A stretch of DNA of 64,000 nucleotides. It comes from Gordius sp. MW1. Its lineage: Eukaryota; Nematomorpha; Gordioida; Gordea; Gordiidae. The notes under the pieces are model-generated. The model saw only the letters and a list, made by a program, of their open reading frames with translations, was not told the origin of the DNA and did no database searches. The stretch lies in assembly GCA_964036665.1 (NCBI GenBank), contig OZ038532.1:10248537-10312536 (forward strand), in the 5' to 3' direction. Positions 1-12,090 of the stretch are shown here, piece after piece. The translations under genes and the position numbers were made by a program. The number at the start of each line of letters is the position of its first letter. The stretch's first letter is position 1.

Positions 1-113
1 TACACCATAAAAATGTTTTCACAAACAACTCGTTGCTAAACTGTAAAAAGGGTAAATCTAATAGATTAAAGACCGTTTAAATTAGTTTTAAAAAAACATC
101 TTATAGTTCGCAC

Positions 114-3100
114 TTTATCCAACAAAAAGCTGTAAAGCCCTTGGATCATGATTTGATGGTGTGCAAATAGGACGATTTTTTGATCCTTCTCCAGTAGCGT
201 CGTTAAATGCATTTTTACGGCTTCTAATTTAGCTTTGGAACTTTCCCTGAAGTACAGCAATAGCGCCCCCCTCCTCTCCATTCCCTTTCGTCAAATAACA
301 AAAAAATGATGATATATTTTATTAAGGAAAAAACATAAAATTAACAAAAGTTAGTCGCGGACATTGTTAATTAAAAGCGGAAAGTTTGATATTATAAAAC
401 AATTTATGAGCGATATATATATATCAGCAGGGGCCGATAAGAACCTATGCTCCCAGTAATATTAACTCGATTTTTAAAGACAGAAATTTTGTATTTACAA
501 ACATAAAATTTCCCCGAAATAACCTTAAGTTTGGTATTTTGCATTGATTCAGCGGCAAACATCAAGGACTTAGATTTGGTATCGAGAAGGGTTTGGTTAA
601 GTATAATCATGGTTCGCGTTTTGGCCGGAATTTGATCTAAAACATCCTCTTTCATCCTACAAAATATTTAGGACACTTAGATGACCTCTAAAAGAATGAG
701 GGCAATATTTTTATTAGAGCAAAGCTGATGCATATTTTAAAATAAGGGTCAATCCTAGAGGACGAAATCAAAGGTCAAAGCTTGCTTAAATATGAATAAA
801 ACTCAAAGTTATATCGAATTCATGTGGGTGGCCGGCCCCGCCATATAAAGTTTGCACAAACTCTCGACCTTATGTTCTGAGGATTTGCATCTATGTTCCC
901 AAAAAATTTGTAGTCGTTCCAAAAAATCTAATTTATAATAATTATTCTTACATTATTATATGTGGTATCAACATCGGCGCAGCCAGGATGGGAAATGGGG
1001 GGGGGGGGCGATAATTATTTTTAAGGAGGTGCAATATGATAATTATTGGAAATTTTAGGCATAATTATATTATATTTTTAATAATATAGAGGGGGGCAGC
1101 CGCCCTACCTGCCACGCCCTGGCTACGTCCTTGGGTATCGACAAAATTTGTTTATAAATCCAACGATCGCTATATGTGCTTAAACTTATCAGACTAAAAT
1201 AGACATCTTTTACGAATCTTACTAATTATAAAAAAACAGGATTTGTAAAACTATACAAGATCCACAAAAGACATTTGCAATGAACATTTAAAATAATATG
1301 AAATTAATAACCTTCGAATCATGATTTTATGTTCGAGAATGAGTTGAAGTTCTTGCATATTACTGGATCCCGAATAATCCCAACCCCATTGAGTATTCCG
1401 AGCGTTGCAATAGCGTTGACCGAACTCGTGAAATGAGGGAAACAATTTCTTATCGATACACGATATTTGGGTGTACAATTCTTCGGGGCGAGATAGAGCA
1501 GGGGTCCCCGTGCACAAGATTATACGTTTACACAACTAATGATACGTAACATTTCTAAAATTCAATATTTATTAATGTTTTACAAACAAAATTACATATG
1601 ATTTTATTAAACGTGCTAATTCTTATAAAATAGATATTAAGCGAGATTTTTACCATTAGGTATGTTCACCTCCCAATAATTATAAAGCAACAGCGGGAAA
1701 CGAGATAGATTAAATAAATTTCAACCAATCCAAAGGCACATAAAATACTGCTATAACTTAATTCTAAGAAATTATTATATTAAATAAAATATATAAATCA
1801 ATACACGATGAAAAGCAACAATTATTTAATAGAGCAAACATACATAAACTATGAAGCTAACGAACTAATCCACAAAATTCTAATCATAAATTTCGAAACC
1901 TTAGTGACCGCTAGGACAGCTTTGGAGCGGACGGCTTTAAAATTTTTGATGAAATGCGATTCGTCCAAGATGATGCTATTAATTGAGGGTAGCCAAGAAG
2001 GCTGAGCTTTGCTATGGTCGGCAGGCATGTTAGAACGTCGACGGGCTAGCCAATCGTAACTTGTAATAACGATGGTGTCCTTGGTAGACGTAAGAGCGTT
2101 ACTCACTCCCTTTTCCGTAACTATGTGGACATTTGTTTGGGCGTCTATCGATGGAAGCCACCTCTTTATGCACTTTAAAGAAATATATGCAGGCTTAGGT
2201 CGTATATGTAAGAGGTCCCCCTCCCTTCATCGATAAATTATGAATTTATGGAGACAAGCTATTAAGTTTTCAAAAAAAACATCGGCTGCTATTCCTTAAA
2301 TCATTACTAAACAATATCAACTCCCTCTGGCAATGCTCATTATAATGTTTTCAAGGAAAAATCGTTTATAGCGATATATTAATTTTCTGTAGGATAGGAT
2401 AACGATATCAACAAATCTTATATTGTCCTTCCTAAGTAACTAAAATTTTAACAAATTTGTCTTTATATTTGTAATAATATTATCAAAATGGCCTTTTACA
2501 GATGTTCTTGGCTAATTTTCAAAGTATCTTTTTCGGAATGAGTGTTATTTCCTAAAACATAGTGTTCTTTCTAAGTTATATTTTTTTTCCTAGAAAGTAT
2601 CCTTTTATTTATAGCAGTGTGCTATTTTAGAATGGCATGGCAGGTTTTTATCTCAATATTTGGGCCTTTTAATTAAACTGGTATTTTAGTATTTTTGCAT
2701 TTCTACGTGATTAATAGGCTTGTCAAAAGGTGCTAGTAACAAATAAAGTCCGCAGTAAAAGACGGACTCTTATTAGGAAAGAATACGGCTTTATCAATAG
2801 AAAGATCATTTTAATAAATAATCTGGTACTAGGAGAGCTTCATACTAAATAATGATCGGAGCTTAAACACCTTTAATCATGGTAACAAGAGTGGGTAATT
2901 ACATTTAGTTGCAAACTCAAATGCTGGTAAATGTGCAGAGCAGTCAGTATGGAATTCTTTATTAATTCTAAATTCAGAGGGGTTTTGCCCCTCCCTAAAT
3001 CATTGTTGCCTCCCATGGGCGTAGCCAAGGGGGGGGGGGCAGGGAAGGGCGACCGCCCCCCTCTAGATCCAAAAATTAGTTACAATATATTATGATTATG

Positions 3101-6100
3101 GATAAAATTTGGAAAAATGATCATTTTGCCCCTCCCTAAGTCATTATTGCCCCCTTCTAATCCCAATGTTGGCTACGCCCATGTTGCCTCCCTCTAATTT
3201 TAATGCTGGCTACGTCCATGAGGGCAGAAGGGCCCATATACGAATTACTGATTGAAATTAACCAATAAATGTTTAACGCCACATGAAATTCATGAAAAAT
3301 AGGTTGTACCCACCCATGCACCTTATGCTATCTTAACATTCATTCAATAAAAGTATGCTTAATCTAAAAGAAGGTGGATGTCGCACTCAGATAGCTGCCA
3401 TTAATCAAATAAAATATTTCTATTGATTAAGCAAGTTAATATACAAAATTAAAAAAAATTCCCTTATAAAAATATAGATAATTTTAAAAAATGATTATTT
3501 TAAATTTTTTACCACGAATTAAAAGGTAATAAATTTGGAAATATTATGTTTTTAAATATGAGGGGTGTCCGTATAGATATAATTAAAGACTATGGACCCC
3601 GAGCAGTTACTAAATAAATAAAGAAATTTGGGGGCTTGTTCAAATTGATGACATGATATTTTAACCACTAAATCAGATAACTTAATTAACACAACATTAA
3701 TGTATTAAAAAAAATCTATTAGGCATATAAAGTTTTATAATTTAATCTCTTACCAAGTTATATCTCTCTAAAATATAAGATCTTAGGACACCTTTACCAT
3801 CAGGGTCACTATCTTTTTTTAAATTTAAAATTTTATAAAGTGATGATAACCTCAAACCATTGGTAACGCACGGATGAAGGGCAAACGATTAAGAGGGGCC
3901 AGTCATCTTTATAATAATGCATGATTCCCAGTGATTGTATGGTTTTCCCTAGTCCCATATCATCTGCTAATAATAGTTTACCCTTGTGTTTGCGTATTCC
4001 TTTTCTTTAAATGATTACAATACGTAAGATGTATGCAAATCATATATAAATTAAACATACAATATCACATTCCTCAAACTTTTAAATTTTTTATCTAATT
4101 GCTATTTTTGACTATAGGAATTATATAATATTCAAACTAGCTGCATAAGCAAGTACATATAGGCTAAAAATAAAAGCTTCTAAAGGGTCAGGCTTGGGCG
4201 CAAACAAGTTTGATAACGCTCGAACGGGCACAAAATTTTGTAAACGTTCCCGTAATTTATATATTAATTTTAAACAGATCACAGACGGACTTTTAGACAA
4301 TTTTATCTATAATTTTTTTAATGGATTCTTATTTTTATAAAATGACAAACTAAGTAAATGGCCTTAATCAATATATGAAAATGATGTTTATATTTATTAA
4401 ATCAAAGTTATTTAGGAATATTCTTAACTGTCATATTCGTTTATTTTGCATTTTGAGCTATATTAATTTTAAAAATATGCTCATATTTAATTTAATTTTC
4501 TAGTATATAACGTTACTTTTACAAAACTTACTAAAGTAGCTTCTCCATTTAAAACTAATTAATAACATTTTAAGATAAGTTATAATGCAATTCAAAATTT
4601 AAATGCTAACAAATAAAAATTTGTATTTTAGGGCTTTATTGCATCTTATTTAACTTTTGCCAATTTCCAGGAAAAATTATATTTATGGGCTGGAGGTGCA
4701 ACTATAACAAGTGTTGATTACTCAAAGATCTTTAAAGCTGAAGTTCATTTGATCTTTTAAATGATAACCTTTAAAAAAGCCTTGTTTACAACCCCATATG
4801 TACAAAAAAATCTAAGTATAATATAAAATGTGATGCTAAATAAATCACAACATATAAAGGAATTAATCAAGATATTGCCCTAATATTACCAATCAAGATG
4901 TGAAACATTAAACCTTTAAAAAATCCATTGATTTATTAGGGATATCTTAATAAAAAAAAATATCAGTACAATGGCAACAAATGGTGCGTAAATTTTGTAT
5001 TTTTTAGGGTGTGTCGAGCCTGATAGGGGGCCAGGCCTGATGTGCATTAATAAAAATACAGACATTTAAGGGCGATTCCATGTCGAATAGTTTTTAACCG
5101 ACCATCTCCTCAGATATAGCTAGAGTTGTTAAATTGCTAACAGCAATGCTAACTATGTGCTATGCTCGAGCACGGACACTAGCTGTGTAATATGCTAGTT
5201 TAACACAATGAGTGCTAGCTGCTCGGAGCAATAGTTTTAACAGTAGCACGTAAAAATGCTCGAGAGGTTAGTCGAAGCAGCCAAATTTGTTAAAAAATTT
5301 AGGAGGAGCTCGAGCAGTAAATTTGAGCAGATAGTAGATTGAATCGCTATTTGTTAAAATTACAATTTTAATCCTATTATATATCATAAATATATTAAGA
5401 ACTTTGCCCCCCCCCCTTATTTTTTACCCTCTTTCTTTCCAGATGGGAGGCCTCCTATTTTTTACCCTCTTTCTTACCAAAGGGGGGGGGGGGGGTTTGT
5501 AAGGGTGTAGGCCTCATATATCATAGTAATTTCAGAAAAATATAGCAAATTTGGACCTATATTTTTTAAGTTATGGACCTTCAAAGAGCCAAAATCACGC
5601 TCAAGTGTGTTTTATAGAACTTACTATTTTTGTAATATTTATGAAATTTTGGTGTGCTTTTTGTGCCTAAAAAGTTTCCTATCAAAATAATTTAACAAAA
5701 ACCTCAAACAAGTGGCAGGCCTCCTAAAAAAGGCTAATTATAGATATGTAATTATAACAAAAAATTATATAATTACTCTATTCCCTCTCTTTGAAAAGGA
5801 AAAAGATTTGATACAAGATAGGGATCAATTTTTGCAAAGATATCTTCAAATTCAGGATTTGAAGTGGTTTGTTGCAATAATTCCAAGAGCTTTTCCTCAG
5901 AATTAATGGATTTCAAAGAACTTGTTGCAGGCTTTTGTGTTTCTTGAGATCCACAGAAAGTGTTAAAAACTGAAGATGGTAATCCATCTATGATAACATG
6001 GGGTCTTAATGCCTCAACAGACCTAACTTTAAAAATATCAATTAATACCATTTTTAATCTTACTTAATTCTGAATAATCTTTTAAAGCAAAATTCCATCG

Positions 6101-6776
6101 TTTAGTAATAATGTCTAGAAATTTGATTAAATAATATTAAAATATTTAAGATATTCTAAGTAAATTATATCAAAAAAAGTATTAGATAAATTTGAACAAG
6201 TGCTTACCATAATTTCTGGAATTAATTGATTTAAATATTTCAATAAGTTTTGCATTGAAAGGTACTTCAACTTCAAATCTATCTTGTGACTTTAAAACGC
6301 AAACACCTTTTATGATACGAGCAAGAATAAGATTGCTTGGCTGCTTTTGAGGAGAGGATGTATCCTGGTTATAAATTGATGAGGCTAGAAAATTTACAAC
6401 AAAAGCAAGTTAGAATATAACTTTATAAATGTAAGATTTTATAATAAATTAGATTCTATAAAAATTCACAAACTAACCAACTTACAAGAGATTGGAAGAG
6501 GGAGTCCATTAATTTTTATATCAGGCTCAAGTTTTTTCCACATAGTGGCTATGATAGAAATAACTTATATAATCAATATATTTACATAGTTTGTTATAAT
6601 CTGATAACTGAAAATTCCATCTTTTTTTGACAGGATCTTGAAAATAAAATTTTTTGAATTTGTATCATACCATATTTGTAATTAGGTACACTCTTAAATA
6701 TTTCGATAAGTTTATGATTGTACCCAATATCTATTTCAAATCTATCCTGTGATATTTTATTGCAATTTCCAATCAT
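114..6776 (-). CDS. SMARCAL1: SMARCAL1/HARP-type annealing helicase (C-terminal part beyond left edge)
   Basis: SNF2-family ATP-dependent annealing helicase, which in known relatives rewinds RPA-coated DNA at stalled forks in the nucleus. Eleven exons join with matching phases (minus order): 6776-6671, 6636-6586, 6548-6486, 6384-6208, 6114-6064, 6026-5777, 4004-3851, 2172-1900, 1535-1312, 656-524, 284-114; 551 codons. Two HARP repeats open the protein ([11 protein letters not shown] in exon 1; [16 protein letters not shown] in exon 4), each ending in a WNF-x-L-x-DY segment. Then come QREGI, the Walker A motif ADDMGLGKT (about residues 246-254), the DEAH-type box DESH (about 354-357), [10 protein letters not shown], and FAHH (helicase linker). 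Helicase motifs V-VI must lie left of position 1. The ATG at 6776 is the first after an in-frame stop, so the protein would begin at HARP1 without the N-terminal RPA-binding segment of vertebrate SMARCAL1; an upstream exon joining at the AG before 6746 is the alternative. Family assignment very sure, start less so. Confidence 0.93.
972..1133. mobile_element. hAT-type MITE, CATGGGCGTAGCC family, copy 1
   Basis: Degenerate copy in an intron of the SMARCAL1-like gene. Begins CATCGGCGCAGCC and ends GGCTACGTCCTTG (inverted ends). Flanked by GGTATCAA (964-971) and GGTATCGA (1134-1141), 7 of 8 identical, as expected for an aged 8-bp target duplication. It holds the family's G-tract and GGGGCAGCCGCCC block. 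Confidence 0.75.
3014..3183. mobile_element. hAT-type MITE, CATGGGCGTAGCC family, copy 2
   Basis: Terminal inverted repeats CATGGGCGTAGCC / GGCTACGCCCATG and a perfect 8-bp duplication TTGCCTCC (3006-3013 and 3184-3191). The flanks are themselves halves of an older copy, with matching internal sequence before 3006 and a family right end GGCTACGTCCATG near 3222, so this copy landed inside a relative. Confidence 0.85.
5121..5335. mobile_element. Degenerate TAGAGTTGTTAAATTG-type inverted-repeat element
   Basis: Left end TAGAGTTGTTAAATTGCTAA and the interior (GAGCAC, GTGCT, AACAGTAGCA, AAAAATGCTCGAG, GAGCAGAT.GTAG) match the complete copy at 28047-28248. The right end has decayed and I could not find its target duplication. 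It lies in an intron of the SMARCAL1-like gene. Confidence 0.6.
5410..5505. repeat. C- and G-tract low-complexity repeat
   Basis: A C run (5407-5417) and a G run (about 5484-5498) bracket two copies of ATTTTTTACCCTCTTTCTT. No coding potential. Confidence 0.6.
6027..6063 (-). other. 37-nt intron in SMARCAL1-like gene
   Basis: Intron GTAAGA...AAAG between two coding blocks. Removing it joins DYSEL to IRSVEAL in frame and matches the alignment of the second HARP repeat; leaving it in puts a stop codon in frame. Similar introns in the same gene lie at 6637-6670 (34 nt) and 6549-6585 (37 nt). Confidence 0.85.
6549..6585 (-). other. 37-nt intron in SMARCAL1-like gene
   Basis: GTAAAT...CATAG. Splicing joins SDYNKL to [11 protein letters not shown], parallel to the equivalent position of the second HARP repeat, where a 37-nt intron (6027-6063) also lies. 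The two HARP units therefore share an intron position. Confidence 0.82.
6637..6670 (-). other. 34-nt intron in SMARCAL1-like gene
   Basis: GTATGA...TCAAG. Its removal joins NYKY to DPVKKRWNF, the HARP-repeat pattern YDP..K.WNF. Flanking exons are phase 1. Confidence 0.85.
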
Positions 6777-6784
6777 ATGTAGTG

Positions 6785-8830
6785 TAATTTATATCAGGTG
6801 CGGTTGATTGCATTACAAAAAACATTACAAGCGCGCCAAAAAGTACATGTGGTTTAGTCAGGGTGAGGGAGCTTCAGGTCAGAATTTCCTTCCTATTAGT
6901 ACCAAATTTTTTATTATTTTTTTTGTGGAGAATTAAGTTTATTATAAATTATAAAATATATATCCTTAGGTGAATGAAATAAAAAAAGTCAAGTGTTGTA
7001 AGTATATAAAAAAATATTCAGATATTGCAAGTGAATTAAAGTTACAAATTGCAATGCTGATTTTCTGCCCTATAAAAAAAGATTTACAATTATCCTAGAA
7101 TAGCAAAAAAATTGGCCTTTTTTAAGTAAACCTTAAAGCTTGGATGCTAAATGTTTATAGTGTAGTTGTCGCGGTTAGACCAATAAAACTATAGAAGGAG
7201 TTTCGAGTGTTTTAAAAAATCTTTATTTTGGTTAGATGGGGCAAAAACACTCTAAAAGTATAATCCCAAACCATCAAAAGTCCCTTTTCCCTAGCAGCTA
7301 TAGTTTGTGGAAAACTCAAAAGGAGCCCTTGTGTCGGTGCTGTGTTGAAATGAGCAACAAAATTAAATTAGACAATTTTTTTAAGCTTTTTACTTCTCAA
7401 ATAAATTTTATATAAAAGTTTTTAAGTCTAAGCCAATATATACAACAACTTCGTACTCCTGAGTGCCTAATGTAAAGAACTTTAATTATCAATATTTCTC
7501 TACATAACTCAATTAGACCCCAATTGCTAATACAATGGAGCGAAAAACTAATTATATCTGCCAAGTTATTCGTACTGAAGTTAATTAATGTTTGCAAAGA
7601 GTTATTAATATTGCATGCCTCCATCAAATTATATTTTAATTTCTTAGAAATAAAAAATCATAATTCTTCTTACCAAGAATATATTAATAAAGGTCAAAAT
7701 ATTATTGGGATTCAATTAATTATTGATATTTTAAGGCATTTATGTAATTAGTTTCTGTCCTTTGTAATTATATTCGCTTTTTAAAAGTGGTAAGGTTAGA
7801 TTGATAAAATGATAAGAGGAAAATGCCACTCGATATTTTGGGCTAATGAAGCACATCTTGTAGGTAAAAAATTAGAGCTGAGATCACTCACCCCACCTTT
7901 AAGGCATCTATTTATGGAATCATGATCACGAAAGAGCCGATATCAACATTCTATTGATGGACCTTATTTGTACACGTTTGGTAATATGTGTATCCGCATT
8001 TTATATTAATATATGGACAAAACACAAAACAAAATACATGAACATGTGTGCATCTTAAGTTTTCAAGTAAAAAATTATCGCTGATATAATATTAGGAAGT
8101 GAGACATGAAATTTGCACAACAACCCTTAATTGCATGTTACCGTAAGGAATATATGTGGATTTTTAATGTATAAGAGGCGATTCTTTTTTGATATAATAT
8201 CGTGATCCTATTAAACTCCACTCGTCTACAATGGCGCGACTCTTTTATGAATTCTCCCCTCCTAAAACTTTGAATTATACTCTTCCCTATTTAATCATTA
8301 CCACCTAGTTACTGGAGGAAAAATTGTTGTTCTTAAAGTGAGTAGGGCCTCAAAATTACGAGCTTTTTAATAACTTGGTATCACCAGCAAATCTCTTTTA
8401 AAATTTTTTGATGAGATCGCTTTAACACTATAAAACTTTTTCTCCCTAAAACTTAATTCCATCGTTCAGCTATAGAATTTTTATATATGCATACAGCTGG
8501 ATTCTGAAAGCATCGATTCTTTCTCGGCTAGACTAAAAGGCCTTTTAATACGTTGTGATTTCTGTACAAGCCTGTAAGATAACCTAAGAGATCTTTTTAT
8601 AGCTGAGTTGCAAAATGGGAAAATTTTGTAACGACTGCTCATCGTGGAGAATTTCACTTGACAAGGAGCGTTGAATATAACTAAAAATATGGAGAGAGCA
8701 AGTAACCAACCTTTCCTAATGTCACGACATTTGGGATCAATTCATTCGGTGGTCATTAAACAATCCCTTTCCAATATCCTTGTTTCGCTGGCGGAGGCAT
8801 CATCTTAGGTCCACTTTTAAACTTTGATTC
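6785..8830. other. No recognisable gene (about 2 kb)
   Basis: AT-rich sequence with short ORFs only on both strands. I found no exon with convincing splice sites and no repeat with clear ends. A promoter or 5' exon of the SMARCAL1-like gene could lie here but cannot be pointed to. Confidence 0.4.
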
Positions 8831-10930
8831 GCTACGTGCTACGAATGCAATGGAAAAGGGCACATCGGAAGATCTGCCTGTGTAGTATGACAGAGGCCAG
8901 CCGTGTTAAATATGAGCTGTCAACCAATTAAAGGTGAATTGTTGCTATTTTGGGGCGTTATATTTCTTGTTATTAATAAATTATGTTGAGTCTAGTCTTT
9001 TGGTCATAACATTTTAAGTTTAAATCACTTTTTGTATATATTTTTTTAATGGGGTTTTATAAATTTTAATTAAATATAGACAAATTATTTACTTATTTGG
9101 TTTTATTATCGTTTTATATAATAGAATTATATATATATATTTATAAATTTCGATAAAGCTGGGATCTAATTTAGAGTGGTTCCCCCCCCTCATATAAATA
9201 AATAAATATTTGTAAAAACAGACTAATTATTATAAGTTATAAAGGGAACAATACAAAGAATTTTATTATGCAAAAAATTAATAATGTGCTTTTTGGGTTA
9301 GTTAAAGTTTAGTATAAGGGAGGAATAATTTATTGCTTAATTAAGAACATTATCTTAGTAGTAACACGATGAAAGCTAAACGTTCACACGAGCTAAAATT
9401 CTCTCAAAAGATCTCCTCTACCACGCCTCTGCCCAATCACAATGAAGGAAGAGAGTGCGAAAAAGCAAAATTATGCTTTTACCTAATCAAAAGGGATATT
9501 TGGAGATAGCACGCCGGCTGCCGACACCCTAGACCGGGATAAATATTGTTTAATATTAGACCATTTTTAAATGGAAGGAGATAATTCACGCCCAAATTAC
9601 AAATTAAAGGTAAATGACCATGTTTATAATTTAAGAATGGATACAGGCTCCGCGGTCATATTGACCAACTCAATCAATGGTGCTCACCTAGCTACGCAAC
9701 CTTGCAGCACTTCATTGAGAGAATAGAATGGGGGCACTATATCAATCAAAGGACTAGCGATTCGGTTACCGAGAAGGGCACCCTATCAGCTACCTATAAA
9801 CGTGGTAGGGCAAAACATTTTGGGCATGACTGGTTGCGGACATATAACGTCAATTAGCCGCTAACTGGGACGACAACGTCTCAAGCTTATCATCTTGTTA
9901 AGGAATTATTACCAAACAACATTATTAAAAAATATTCGATGTTATTTGAAAATAAATTGGTAGGGGTAGTTGGATACGAAGCTAATCTTAAATTAAAAAA
10001 TAAATCATGGCCTCGTTCTTTTCGTCCTAGATCGATACCTATATATTGAAAAAAAATTAAGAGGTTAGATCTTTTGGTTAGGGTGATAGTTTTACAATCG
10101 CTTAAATATGCCGATCACGCTGCGCTTATAGTAACAGTTATAGAGAAAGATGGAAATTTCTGCATCTGCGGGGACTTTAGAGACCTTAATAAATAATTGT
10201 TGACAAATATCTATTACAACGCATACAAGACGTATTCGAAAATTAAGCGGTTTTAAATATTTTTTGTTTTAGACTTAAAAGAGGCATATTTTTTAAATGT
10301 GTTTGAAAATTCCAAAAATCTTTTAATTATGAATACCGATCGCGGGTTATTCAAATATTCAAAATTACTCTTTGGCATCGCTTCAGCACTAGCAATAGTG
10401 AAACAGTATTTTACCTTGACGGTACTATTGTAGCTGAAAAATCTTTTGACGCTCATAATCAAAAATTAGAGAAAGTTTTTAATATTTTGAAAAAATAGGG
10501 TATTAAATTAAAATTAGAAATTGTAAATTTTAGCAAAAGAAAGTGGAATACTTAGGTCATACTATTAGTCAAGATAGAATTTTTACTACTGACAAAAATA
10601 CAAAGGCAATAATAAGAGTAACTCCCCCCACCAAGTCAAGAAATTAGAATCTTTTTTTGGAATGACTATTTACTATGCGAAATTTATTAAGAAAATTTAC
10701 CAATTTGGCACGAATAAACTATTAAATAAGTCAATAACTTGGAAAAAAATGTTATTGTCCAATCCTGAATTACCATTAGTACTTTCGACGGATGCTTCCT
10801 CAGAAGGATTTGGAACAGCATTGGCAAATGAAATTAAAGGTTATCAACACCCGATTGCTTTTGTTTCTCGCACCCGCAACCGAGTCGAAAAAAATTATAA
10901 TCAAATGAAAAATAAGCATTTGCCATAATT
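8830..10930 (+). pseudogene. Old Ty3/gypsy gag-pol relic
   Basis: Broken remains of an LTR retrotransposon polyprotein on the plus strand, with domains in Ty3/gypsy order: a CCHC zinc knuckle (C-x2-C-x4-H-x4-C, about 8837-8880), retroviral-type aspartic protease with a DTGS active site (about 9600-9860), reverse transcriptase fragments (about 9950-10560; DFRDLNK, LDLKEAYF and an EYLGHTIS segment), and the start of RNase H with the STDASSEGFGTAL motif (about 10780-10927). Many stops and frameshifts, no LTRs seen. Unlikely to be active. Different in detail from the relic at 24335-27050. Confidence 0.85.
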
Positions 10931-12090
10931 TTTGCTTTTTACAAATTTAAGGAATATATATACCATTTACAATGATAACAGATCATAACCTTTTAATATT
11001 TTTTTTTTTACCTTTTAATATTATTATTTACTCCAAACAAAAATACTACGTCCTCCAGTAACTTGGTGGTAATGATTAAATACTATAGAAGTAGGCAATA
11101 TTTATAGAGCAAATCCCTTTATAAAACAAAACCTCTTAGTTTAAAGTATGCAACCAAAAATATTAAGTTCGAACAAAATTTTGTCAAGGCTATTAATAGC
11201 CCCAAAGATTTTTTCTTATAAAATTTTTTTACTTAATTCCAAACAAAAAAATTTCACCTATACCTTATGACAAAATATACACATGGTATAGATTTTAATT
11301 ATATATCATTATTTAGAAAAATAATTACAAAGAAAATTACAACCCTGAGCTACAACCAGCCCCGGTCTCCCATACACTAAAAACCCCCATTTTGTTGCTG
11401 TTTTTAGTCAAAACCATAGATATTAATGCGATTTAATTGCTTTTTCCTGTTACATCTGTAATAAAATAATCTGCACTCTATTTACAACATTTAAACATGA
11501 TGTGCAACATAGAAATTGAATAGATAGTAATCTACTCCATTAAAACATCCGAGATGAGAAGTTAAATTTCATGCATTTATTTATACTAACTTCAGAAATT
11601 TCAGCATAATAGAAGATAACTATAAAATGCTTGCATATTAAAAGTTTCAGAATTTTTTTTTATTTATTTTATACAAATTAAAAGCTATAACCAAAGTAAA
11701 CAATGCTTAAATAATGTGGGAGCATGATAAATATTACATAATTAAATTTTAAAATCCGTTTTATAACGGGTGTATTCGTTAAAAGATTTTGATGATGATG
11801 CGTATTTTGTAAAAATATAGGTATTAAAAAAGGAAACAATTTATAACAAGGTGGCAGGATTTTAGTGTTTATAATTTGTTATATGGACGTTTTGCATATA
11901 TAAAACAGCCGCAAATAGTGGATAGTTAAAATGCTTGTAAATTGTGCATAGCATGATCAAAACCTGAGAGGTGGAGAGATTAACAAGCGATAAATAATAT
12001 AATTTTAAAAATCAATTTAAATAACACTAGTTTTGATTGCAAAATTTTAACGGACTCATACTTTTAAAGCAATTATGTTTGTAGTATAAT
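10930..12090. other. No recognisable gene
   Basis: AT-rich tail after the gypsy relic and before the 3' end of the calpain gene. Any 3'UTR of the calpain gene would lie just left of 12091; I could not pick a secure polyadenylation signal. Confidence 0.4.
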
